8,546 nucleotides of DNA from Lentisphaerota bacterium (GCA_016934225.1 JAFGTH010000112.1:1-8546), one strand, 5' to 3'; counted from the first letter of the stretch, positions 1 through 5,729 are shown. Notes: generated by a model from the sequence alone, not told the origin. Numbers and translations: made by a program.

Positions 1-34
1 CAAAGATTTCGTCAGCGTTAAATCTGATACCCAT
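1..34 (-). CDS. Rubrerythrin/ferritin-like protein, N-terminus only (partial)
   Basis: The first 11 codons of a minus-strand gene that leaves the window at position 1. They read MGIRFNADEIF from an ATG at 34. This opening resembles small ferritin-like/rubrerythrin proteins of anaerobes that begin MxxxFNADEIFEMA; such proteins carry a di-iron four-helix bundle and handle peroxide or iron. A purine-rich stretch (AGAAGGGA) lies upstream of the ATG, about 12 bases away, which is longer than ideal. No di-iron ligand can be checked because the gene is cut off, so the family call rests on a short N-terminal match from memory. It could be another protein. Confidence 0.45.
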   Translation of the reverse strand, partial: MGIRFNADEIF

Positions 35-283
35 TTGTATAGACCATCCCTTCTGCTTTACAATTTAATTGACATAGCGCAAAGGCCTTTGAGGCGTTCC
101 TTACTTTAATTATTATCTACCAGTTTTCGTTTTTAAGAGCAAGATATTGTTTGTTCTGTTAATCCTATATGCTTCAATTCTCATTCTTTCTTCCTCTAAT
201 GCGGATTCCACCGATGCTCATATGATCATTACTATAAGCTCCCCGATAATTTCCTGTCATCGCATCTGAATAAGATTAAAGAT
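35..283. other. AT-rich non-coding stretch
   Basis: About 250 bases between two minus-strand genes with no open frame of credible length on either strand; the best is a 15-codon frame with no family resemblance. It must contain the 3' end of the small-protein transcript and the promoter of the rubrerythrin-like gene, but I see no convincing -35/-10 pair for the minus strand and no stem followed by a T-run. The one notable structure is the 12-bp perfect palindrome at 80-91. Confidence 0.6.
80..91. repeat. 12-bp perfect palindrome CAAAGGCCTTTG
   Basis: A perfect self-complementary 12-mer lying 46-57 bases upstream of the ATG of the rubrerythrin-like gene at 34. The flanking bases do not extend the dyad. 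The position suits an operator for that gene, but there is no second copy in the window and no known regulator to assign. It could be chance. Confidence 0.3.
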
Positions 284-481
284 TCATTTCCAAATACCCG
301 TTTTTATATGGGCCTTCTTCTCGAGTTCGGCTTGTGTCTTAATCTGGTATGCGCAATCGCGGATTACACAGAAGAGAAGTATGCATCCGTCATCCATTTC
401 CTCCGTTTCTCCGCTGTCAGCCAGACGTATCAATTTCTTTGCCAAGTCTATAGCTTTCTTTATATGTTCATTGTGGTTCAT
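284..481 (-). CDS. Small cysteine-containing helical protein, unknown function
   Basis: A 65-residue soluble protein with no signal peptide or membrane segment. Residues 5-25 and 43-58 look helical and charged (KKAIDLAKKLIRLADSGE; AELEKKAH). A central segment DDGCILLFCVIRDCAY carries cysteines C33, C38 and C43, evenly spaced by five, which would spread them along a helix as possible metal or redox ligands. The start at 481 is chosen over in-frame upstream ATGs because an AAGAGG ribosome site sits about 8 bases before it, and because the sigma-54 promoter at 517-534 predicts transcription from about 506, leaving only this ATG in the message. I have an impression that similar 60-70 residue proteins with a DDGC...RDCAY core occur in other anaerobes, but I cannot assign a function. 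It shares its promoter type with the divergent reductase gene, suggesting the same activator and a related role. Confidence 0.75.
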   Translation of the reverse strand: MNHNEHIKKAIDLAKKLIRLADSGETEEMDDGCILLFCVIRDCAYQIKTQAELEKKAHIKTGIWK

Positions 482-516
482 TTTAGCAACCTCTTTTCCG
501 GTTTTCTCATTATTAT

Positions 517-534
517 TGCTGGTTTCGTGCCAAA
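517..534 (-). promoter_or_regulatory. Sigma-54 (-24/-12) promoter for the small protein
   Basis: Read on the minus strand from 534 to 517: TTTGGCACGAAACCAGCA. The -24 GG is at 531-530, then exactly 10 bases, then the -12 GC at 519-518. The TTGGCACG half is a full match to the TTGGCACG...TTGC consensus; the -12 half keeps the essential GC. Predicted start of transcription is near 506, giving a leader of about 25 bases before the ATG at 481. It matches the promoter at 743-760 at 15 of 18 positions. Confidence 0.85.
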
Positions 535-555
535 GCAACATAAAACCGACCGTAT

Positions 556-589
556 TCACATAAACCATTGTCAAATAAGATTTATGTGA
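556..589. repeat. Inverted repeat TCACATAAA / TTTATGTGA
   Basis: Perfect 9-bp arms at 556-564 and 581-589 separated by 16 bases. The dyad centre lies about 66 bases upstream of the predicted start of the small gene. TGTGA/TCACA half-sites recall CRP/FNR-type operators, but the 16-base gap is too wide for that (usually about 6). It could be a looped activator site or a cruciform-prone AT dyad. Function is inferred only from position. Confidence 0.45.
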
Positions 590-600
590 TGCGCCGTGAT

Positions 601-612
601 AACACGCGTGTT
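601..612. promoter_or_regulatory. 12-bp perfect palindrome, candidate shared upstream activator site
   Basis: AACACGCGTGTT is perfectly self-complementary. It lies between the two divergent sigma-54 promoters, about 100 bases upstream of the predicted start for the small gene and about 165 upstream of that for the reductase gene. Both distances are typical for enhancer sites of sigma-54 activators, which loop DNA to reach polymerase. The Fis-type activator encoded at 1625-3370 is the natural candidate to bind here. Binding is an inference. Confidence 0.5.
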
Positions 613-683
613 GCGTATGTATCGTATTGGGCTGGTGGCGGATGTCACAATGAGACACAACGCAATGTTATGGGTTGAACGCA

Positions 684-718
684 GAATTCTTCGGACGGCC
701 TCGCAGGACGGAGAATTC
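684..718. repeat. Long dyad with 10-bp arms upstream of the reductase promoter
   Basis: GAATTCTTCG at 684-693 pairs with CGGAGAATTC at 709-718, with one G-T wobble when read as RNA. The 15-base centre contains a second small dyad (CCT/AGG at 699-701 and 705-707), and GGACGG occurs twice (693-698, 706-711). It lies upstream of the sigma-54 promoter and therefore outside the predicted transcript, so it is more likely a DNA-binding or DNA-structure element than a riboswitch. Confidence 0.45.
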
Positions 719-742
719 GCCAACTACAAGAGTTTTGTGTCG

Positions 743-760
743 GTTGGCACGAAACGAGCT
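743..760 (+). promoter_or_regulatory. Sigma-54 (-24/-12) promoter for the reductase gene
   Basis: GTTGGCACGAAACGAGCT: the -24 GG at 746-747, 10 intervening bases, and the -12 GC at 758-759. TTGGCACG matches the consensus exactly. The predicted start is near 771, immediately before the GGAGGTGA ribosome site (775-782). The leader is therefore only about 20 bases, which fixes the ATG at 791 as the translation start. Confidence 0.87.
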
Positions 761-790
761 GTTTAAACCGGGATGGAGGTGATGGACGAA

Positions 791-1660
791 ATGCGAAGCG
801 AATATTTGATAGAGATTCTGACGCCGAGGCAAAGCGATGAGGATTTCTACGCGGCTCTCAAAAGAATGGGAGATCGGTATCAACAAGCCATTGACGAAGG
901 ATTTTCCGTAAGCATTCCGGACAATCCCATGGGGGTATTGCGTTTCCAAGCCACTGAAGTTATAAACGAATTGAAGCTTAGCGTTCCGCCGGGACGTGTG
1001 CTGTTGCACCTGAACACTTTTCATACAAAAGAAGGGCTGGACGCAATTCTGCGAGCCGCGGCCGATTTGGGAATCAAAAGAGTAATCATCATATCCGGAG
1101 ACGGTGGCGAACGGCTGCCGCGCCTTAGGCCGGAAACCATCGGATCGCTGTCTGCGGTAACGACGTCTATAGAACTGACAAGATATGTTCATTCTGCCTA
1201 TCCAAACACATTTCTCACTGGAGTGGCATTTAATCCGTACGAACCGCATGAACATGAATTCGAGAAGTTGCAGCGAAAAGTGGACGCCGGCGCTGGGTTT
1301 GTGATAACTCAACCGTTACTGTCGTCGGCGCCGGGTATAGAACGTGTTATGCAGTTTGGATTACCTGTAACAGTGGGTGTTTGGATGTCTGAAAATTTGA
1401 AGTTGCTGTGCGATTGCGTGGGGTATGATTTGCGCGAGACCGAGAAATATGACCCGATCTGCGAGCTTGGAAACATACACAAGTTATATCCGAACGCCGG
1501 CATTTATCTGTCCATGATAAAGTTAGAGAAAGAACTTGCAGCCGTTTCGCGAGTCTTGCAAGGAGAGAAACAATCCAAGGCGTTATCCCGGGCAGAGGGT
1601 ATGTGTATGCCGTCGTGCGGGGAACTACTGCATGCCGGTTTCATCAAGGAACCGGTATAG
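791..1660 (+). CDS. metF: Methylenetetrahydrofolate reductase-like flavoprotein (MetF family, divergent)
   Basis: A 289-residue single-domain TIM-barrel protein of the MetF family, which reduces 5,10-methylene-THF to 5-methyl-THF for methionine synthesis. The clearest signature is KVDAGAGFVITQ (residues 163-174), including the substrate-binding Gln. E8 in LIEILTPR corresponds to the catalytic Glu of the usual FEFFPPR, and SGD (102-104) to the usual RGD. A DNPMG motif near residue 44 resembles that of the acetogen/YitJ-like reductases. Several family motifs are altered: EILTP instead of EFFPP, and HLNTFHT where HLTCxDxx is common. The substrate may therefore not be standard. In-frame ATGs at 773 and 782 are rejected because the perfect GGAGGTGA ribosome site (775-782) lies 8 bases before 791 and transcription should start near 771. 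The last 12 codons overlap the convergent activator gene. The tail holds two cysteines (MCMPSCGE). The symbol reflects family membership, not proven function. Confidence 0.8.
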   Translation: MRSEYLIEILTPRQSDEDFYAALKRMGDRYQQAIDEGFSVSIPDNPMGVLRFQATEVINELKLSVPPGRVLLHLNTFHTKEGLDAILRAAADLGIKRVIIISGDGGERLPRLRPETIGSLSAVTTSIELTRYVHSAYPNTFLTGVAFNPYEPHEHEFEKLQRKVDAGAGFVITQPLLSSAPGIERVMQFGLPVTVGVWMSENLKLLCDCVGYDLRETEKYDPICELGNIHKLYPNAGIYLSMIKLEKELAAVSRVLQGEKQSKALSRAEGMCMPSCGELLHAGFIKEPV

Positions 1661-3370
1661 CGTTGCTCTGGAGACGTTGAGGATCTTGGCCGCCTCCAGC
1701 TTATTGCCGTGTGTTTGAGCCAAAGTTGTCTGCACTGATGACATGTTTAGTTTGCGACGCTTACGTTGGCGACCGGACGTTAATACACGTTCATCCGGGC
1801 CGCTTCGCGGGGGCGGTAAATGTTCCGGTAAAATCACTTTACCCTTGCACTTGATAAACGCGAATTGGAGCCAGTTTTGCAGTTCACGAATATTGCCGGG
1901 CCATGAATACGACATCATGAGTTCCAGCGTATCTGCCGCCAGCGTCAGTTCTTTCCTGTTTGTCTCTTTCTTTATTTGCGCGAGAATATGATCAACGAGC
2001 AATGGAATATCATTCCGTCTTTCTCTGAGCGGCGGAAGCGTCAAAGGAACAACGCTCAAACGGTAGTAGAGGTCCTCTCGGAAATGACCGCTCTTGATTT
2101 CGTCGGATAGATTTTTGTTTGTTGCGCTTATGACCCTGACATCAACCGATATGGTTTTCTCGCTTCCGACTCGTTCAAAACGACCTTCCTGGAGGACGCG
2201 CATTAGACGCACTTGCATGGCGGGGGATATGTCGCCTATCTCGTCGAGAAAGATTGTGCCTCCGTCCGCCAGCTCAAAACGGCCCTTCTTGTCTCTGATG
2301 GCGCCGGTGAATGCTCCCTTGACGTGTCCAAACAGCTCGCTCTCGAGCAACGCTTCCGGAAGCGCACCGCAATTGACAGGTACGAAGAGCTTGTTGGCTC
2401 TCTGGCCCTCGTTATGAATTGCCGAAGCCACAAGCTCCTTGCCTGTTCCGCTTTCGCCTTGAATCAACACGGGGGCGTTCGAGTCGGCCAAGTCGCGGAT
2501 AAGATCGAAGATTTCCAGCATGCGGAAATCGCGTCCGATAATGCCCGAGAATTGGTTGATTTCGCCGAGTCGTCGTGCAAGCCTTTTCTCGGTCGTTATA
2601 TCCCTGAATGATGCCAACACGCCGACAGCATGGCCGTCCGCTTCTTTCATTTTACGGATGCGCATGTGAACAATTCGTTGTTCTCCGCTCTTTGTGATTA
2701 TTTGTTGTTCCTGTGCGTACTCATCCTCTTCCGGTATCTGGCCGTTGCAGAAACGACAATTTCCTCCACAGAAATTGCCGGGAAACGCTTCATGGCAATC
2801 GCGGTTAACGACCTCTGACGAAGCGTAACCGGTGATCTCTTCGGCGGATTTGTTGAAATAAAAAATATGTCTCTTCATGTCGTGGGCTATTACGCCATCG
2901 GAAATATTGTCCAGAACCATATCAGCGCAACACTTTGCTTGTGATAGCGCTGCGATATAACCATGATCAATCATATCGTCAACAAGTCTATGGATGACGT
3001 CGCGGCTTGCGCGAAACGAGGCAATGATCTCGGCCTCAGATCCTTTCACGGCTGCGGGATCGGGAAGGGACCATTTTACCATCGCCGGATGACCGGGGAG
3101 GATCGGGCAACTTTCGGCCGCATGTTCGCAAAGGGTGACGACAATATCAAACAAACAGGGATCAATATTCTTCAACGATTTGGATTTCTGAGCGGAAATA
3201 TCAATGCCGACTTCAGCCATGACCTTGACCGCTTTCGAATGCACGGTCGAAGCCTCGATTCCGGCGCTCATAAAAGTTACATCGTGCAATTTTCGAGCAA
3301 GCGCGAACCCTTCCGCCATCTGGCTGCGGCAGGAGTTACGAGTGCAGAGAAAGAGTACTCTCGTAATCAC
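1625..3370 (-). CDS. ArsC-PAS-sigma-54 AAA+-Fis fusion transcriptional activator
   Basis: A 581-residue protein of four modules. Residues 1-135 form a low-molecular-weight phosphatase/ArsC-type arsenate reductase domain: P-loop CTRNSCRS (C9, R15), general-acid-like D104-P105, and the redox pair C81/C88 seen in thioredoxin-linked ArsC enzymes. All catalytic positions look intact. Residues about 150-262 form a PAS domain (DGVIAHD...YFNKSAEEITGY...FRDIT) carrying a cysteine cluster C192, C201, C205, C208. Residues about 274-510 form the sigma-54 activator ATPase: Walker A GESGTGKE (305-312), the sigma-54-contacting GAFTGA (352-357), Walker B GGTIFLDEIGD (370-380) and the WPGNIREL region. A basic linker (RQRKRRK) leads to a Fis-type helix-turn-helix at about 551-580. 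Translation starts at GTG 3370 with AAGGA 8 bases before it, overlapping the cysE stop, so it is co-transcribed with cysE. Likely role: senses a redox, thiol or oxyanion signal and activates the sigma-54 promoters at 517-534 and 743-760. The target assignment is inferred. No arsenic-resistance genes are nearby. Confidence 0.9.
   Translation of the reverse strand: MITRVLFLCTRNSCRSQMAEGFALARKLHDVTFMSAGIEASTVHSKAVKVMAEVGIDISAQKSKSLKNIDPCLFDIVVTLCEHAAESCPILPGHPAMVKWSLPDPAAVKGSEAEIIASFRASRDVIHRLVDDMIDHGYIAALSQAKCCADMVLDNISDGVIAHDMKRHIFYFNKSAEEITGYASSEVVNRDCHEAFPGNFCGGNCRFCNGQIPEEDEYAQEQQIITKSGEQRIVHMRIRKMKEADGHAVGVLASFRDITTEKRLARRLGEINQFSGIIGRDFRMLEIFDLIRDLADSNAPVLIQGESGTGKELVASAIHNEGQRANKLFVPVNCGALPEALLESELFGHVKGAFTGAIRDKKGRFELADGGTIFLDEIGDISPAMQVRLMRVLQEGRFERVGSEKTISVDVRVISATNKNLSDEIKSGHFREDLYYRLSVVPLTLPPLRERRNDIPLLVDHILAQIKKETNRKELTLAADTLELMMSYSWPGNIRELQNWLQFAFIKCKGKVILPEHLPPPRSGPDERVLTSGRQRKRRKLNMSSVQTTLAQTHGNKLEAAKILNVSRATLYRFLDETGMQ
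1634..1656. other. Stem-loop in the convergent gene overlap
   Basis: CCGGTTTC (1635-1642) pairs with GGAACCGG (1648-1655) around a 5-base loop, with one G-U pair on the plus strand and a possible further G-U at 1634/1656. It lies exactly where the 3' ends of the reductase and activator genes overlap. No T-run follows on either strand, so it is not a textbook intrinsic terminator. It may protect 3' ends or help separate the convergent transcripts, or it may be chance within coding sequence. Confidence 0.35.
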
Positions 3371-3383
3371 GATCGGAGTCCTT

Positions 3384-4346
3384 CTATATGCCGGTTCCTA
3401 TATCGGTCCATGGCCCATTTGCCATCTTCCAGCTTCCATCGGCGCCCTTGACAAGCGGTTGTGGTTGCAGATTGTACACCTTGGAGCCGGGCGGAATCGA
3501 ATGTGTTAACCAGACGTTACCGCCGATTTCCGATCCTTTTCCAATAGTGATATTTCCTAAAATTGTCGCTTCCGCATAGATGACAACGTTATCCTCCAGA
3601 TTCGGATGACGTTTGATTCCTTTCACCGGATTGCCGTGTTCATCTTTTTCGAAGCTCACTGCTCCTAAAGTTACGCCTTGGTAGAGTTTGACATTCTTTC
3701 CGATGACACATGTTTCACCTATTACGACGCCGGTGCCGTGATCAACGAAAAACCCTTCTCCGATTGATGCGCCGGGATGGATATCAATTCCGGTCTTGGA
3801 ATGAGCGAATTCGGACATGATCCTTGGGATTAACGGAACGCCGAGGGTTTGGAGGACATGTGCGATTCTATGCACAATAATGGCAAAAACGCCAGGGTAG
3901 CTCATTACCACCTCCATTGTTGATTTTGCGGCCGGGTCGCCTTCGTAAGCGGCCACAATATCCTTTTGCAGAATGCTTTGGATTTGCGGCAACGAATTAA
4001 TCAGTCCGGCGACAGCTTGATTCGCATTAACTTGGCAATCATCGCAATCGGTGCATTTATCCATAGTGCACTGATACTGGAATGCCTGAGTTATCTGGTG
4101 GCGCATTGTTTCCGCTGTGGCATTAAGCTGGCGACGGCGAACATTGGCAAGATCCTTGTCGGCAATTGCGCTTAGTCCGTGGCATCCAGGGAACAGTACT
4201 GCCATCAGGTCGTCAATCACCTGGTGGACTGATTGTTGTCCGGCAAGGTTCATGCCTTGCTGTGTATTTACGCTGAACGGGCAGTACCCCAGTCCTTCAA
4301 CCGCGACGTTAATTGCTTTTTCGATATCGCTGTTCAAATCAGTCAT
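3384..4346 (-). CDS. cysE: Serine O-acetyltransferase
   Basis: 320 residues. Transfers acetyl from acetyl-CoA to serine, giving O-acetylserine, the substrate of the adjacent CysK; the two enzymes classically form the cysteine synthase complex. The N-terminal part (1-175) is helical, ending in YEGDPAAKS...SYPGVFAIIVHRIAH and PLIPRIMSE. The C-terminal left-handed beta-helix runs from about 183 to 290, with catalytic D202/H203 in DHGTGVVIGE and LYQGVTLGA, KRHP and EIGGNVWL typical of the family. The protein lacks the usual short C-terminal tail ending in Ile-rich sequence but does end in Ile (IGTGI), as needed for docking into CysK. An odd feature is a cysteine cluster, C93, C98, C101 and C104 (with C22 and C55), in the helical domain. 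Start at 4346 is supported by AAGG about 10 bases upstream. It lies 32 bases after the metW remnant and 13 before the activator gene. Confidence 0.95.
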   Translation of the reverse strand: MTDLNSDIEKAINVAVEGLGYCPFSVNTQQGMNLAGQQSVHQVIDDLMAVLFPGCHGLSAIADKDLANVRRRQLNATAETMRHQITQAFQYQCTMDKCTDCDDCQVNANQAVAGLINSLPQIQSILQKDIVAAYEGDPAAKSTMEVVMSYPGVFAIIVHRIAHVLQTLGVPLIPRIMSEFAHSKTGIDIHPGASIGEGFFVDHGTGVVIGETCVIGKNVKLYQGVTLGAVSFEKDEHGNPVKGIKRHPNLEDNVVIYAEATILGNITIGKGSEIGGNVWLTHSIPPGSKVYNLQPQPLVKGADGSWKMANGPWTDIGTGI

Positions 4347-4378
4347 GGCGAATTTGACCTTTTATTATGAGTGAAACA

Positions 4379-4666
4379 TCACGAACACTCTGCCGTTTTT
4401 TTGTGCCGCTGCTTCGTTACCCCGCATAGCCGCACCATTACCCGTTCGGCGCCCAGATTGCAGAACCCCATCGCAATCAAAAGGCAATCTACTAATGATT
4501 GCCCGGGCATGCAGACGGTGTCAAGCACATGCAATCCCTCGTCCCTGCAAAGTTGAATAAAGTCCGCAATAGTACACAAGTGAATATTGGGCGTGTCGTA
4601 CCATTCGTGGGGAAGAATCCGGGATTTCGGCATTCTGCCGCCGGCTCGCAGTGTGAAATTTGCCGA
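4379..4666 (-). pseudogene. metW: C-terminal remnant of metW
   Basis: The open frame contains GRMPKSR, then LPHEWYDTPNIHLCT, then FIQLCRDEGL, and ends LGAERVMVRLCG. This is the C-terminal third of MetW, the methyltransferase-like partner of homoserine/serine acetyltransferase in methionine synthesis. The first ATG in frame is at 4633 (84 codons). Upstream the frame reads SANFTLRAGGR from 4666, which may echo the PNF...W...GRMP segment of MetW with several residues missing, then a TAA at 4667-4669. The SAM-binding domain (about 120 residues, with a DLGCGDG motif) is absent: only 117 bases separate this fragment from cysK. The ATG has only a weak GGCGG upstream, so expression is uncertain. A shortened protein that kept a function is possible; a decaying relic inside the operon is more likely. 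Confidence 0.75.
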
Positions 4667-4750
4667 TTACAGTGACATATCCTCAAAGGCATTTGACCTG
4701 CACCGACCGATCAAAATTCATTTCTTTGTCGTTCTTGCATACGGACTTCA

Positions 4751-5695
4751 TCAATCATAAAGCGCAGTGGATAGATAACGTTCGCCGGAATCGGGCAGGA
4801 TGACCACTATGGTCTTGCCGGAGAACTCGTCTTTATCTCCGAACCTGGCTGCGGCAGCCACCGCCGCGCCGCTCGATATTCCGGCAAGTATACCTTCTTC
4901 CCGCGCCAGTCGTCGCGCGAATTCCATAGCTTCGTCGTTGCCCACTTTCTCGACACGATCAATCAACGTCAGGTCGAGGACCGACGGTATGAACCCAGCG
5001 CCGATGCCCTGAATTTTGTGCGGTCCCGGTTTAATCTCGGTTCCGGCGAGTGTTTGAGATATTACCGGGCTGTCTTTTGGTTCCACGGCGATGCTGAGCA
5101 TGTTAGTGAGTTCTTTGTCCTTTTTCAGGAAACGAGATACTCCGGTGATTGTTCCGCCAGTGCCGACTCCGGCAACAAAAATGTCAATTTTGCCGTCGGT
5201 GTCGTTCCATATCTCAGGCCCGGTGGTGTTTGCATGCACGGCCGGGTTGGCCGGGTTGTTGAATTGCTGTGGCATGAAATATTTGCCGGGTGATTCCTTT
5301 ACAAGTTTCTCCGCCTTGCGAATAGCTCCCGACATGCCTTTATCTCCGCGAGTAAGCACAACGTTTGCGCCGAACGCGTGTAGCAGCTTTCGGCGTTCGA
5401 TACTCATGGTTTCGGGCATCGTGAGTGTGACCTTGTACCCACGCGCTGCCCCGACATATGCCAGGGCAATACCCGTATTACCGCTTGTCGGCTCGATGAT
5501 TTCCATTTTATGGTTGAGTACGCCGTGCTCCTCGGCATCACTGATCATTGCGGCGCCGATTCGGCATTTTACGGAATATGAAGGATTCCGACCTTCAATC
5601 TTTCCGAGAACAATCGCCTTTGAACCCGCAATCTTTCGTATCTGCACAAGCGGCGTGTTGCCGATAGACATCGAGTTATCTGCATAGTACTTCAT
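4751..5695 (-). CDS. cysK: Cysteine synthase A (O-acetylserine sulfhydrylase)
   Basis: 314 residues, the standard length. A PLP enzyme that joins O-acetylserine and sulfide to make cysteine and acetate in the cytoplasm. The PLP lysine is K43 in NPSYSVKCRIGAAM. The substrate loop EPTSGNTGIALA (68-79) and the phosphate-binding GVGTGGTITG (about 176-185) are intact, and the C-terminal region has GISSGAAVAAA and VILPDSGERYLST. It is the first gene of the minus-strand cysK-metW'-cysE-activator block. Start at 5695 has an AAGGGCGGG stretch upstream, and a strong sigma-70 promoter lies at 5752-5780. The Rrf2 regulator is divergent, 110 bases away, which suggests repression or tuning by that protein according to sulfur or Fe-S status. 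Confidence 0.97.
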   Translation of the reverse strand: MKYYADNSMSIGNTPLVQIRKIAGSKAIVLGKIEGRNPSYSVKCRIGAAMISDAEEHGVLNHKMEIIEPTSGNTGIALAYVGAARGYKVTLTMPETMSIERRKLLHAFGANVVLTRGDKGMSGAIRKAEKLVKESPGKYFMPQQFNNPANPAVHANTTGPEIWNDTDGKIDIFVAGVGTGGTITGVSRFLKKDKELTNMLSIAVEPKDSPVISQTLAGTEIKPGPHKIQGIGAGFIPSVLDLTLIDRVEKVGNDEAMEFARRLAREEGILAGISSGAAVAAAARFGDKDEFSGKTIVVILPDSGERYLSTALYD

Positions 5696-5729
5696 GATTC
5701 CCGCCCTTGTTATTTATAACTGATTTCTG

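Noticed and set aside
482..658. In-frame N-terminal extension of the small minus-strand protein
   Set aside because: The extension has no ribosome site at its ATGs, contains the sigma-54 promoter, and would lie upstream of the predicted transcription start near 506.
661..790. SAM or tetrahydrofolate riboswitch before the reductase gene
   Set aside because: The dyad at 684-718 lacks the conserved cores of the classes I know and falls upstream of the predicted transcription start, leaving only a 20-base leader.
668..1312. Minus-strand open frame of 214 codons opposite the reductase gene
   Set aside because: Composition is Arg/Ser/His-rich with no family motifs; it is the antisense shadow of a well-supported gene.
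1634..1656. Bidirectional intrinsic terminator
   Set aside because: The stem is good but neither strand has a following T-run, so it is listed only as a stem-loop.
2963..3451. Plus-strand open frame of 162 codons opposite the activator and cysE junction
   Set aside because: No recognisable motifs, and it spans two real genes on the other strand.
4640..4750. Short frame beginning MNFDRSVQV as the displaced N-terminus of metW
   Set aside because: It stops after 12 codons, has no good ribosome site and lacks the SAM-binding motif; the similarity is too short to trust.
5091..5687. Plus-strand open frame of 198 codons opposite cysK
   Set aside because: Ser/Pro-rich antisense shadow of an unambiguous CysK coding region.
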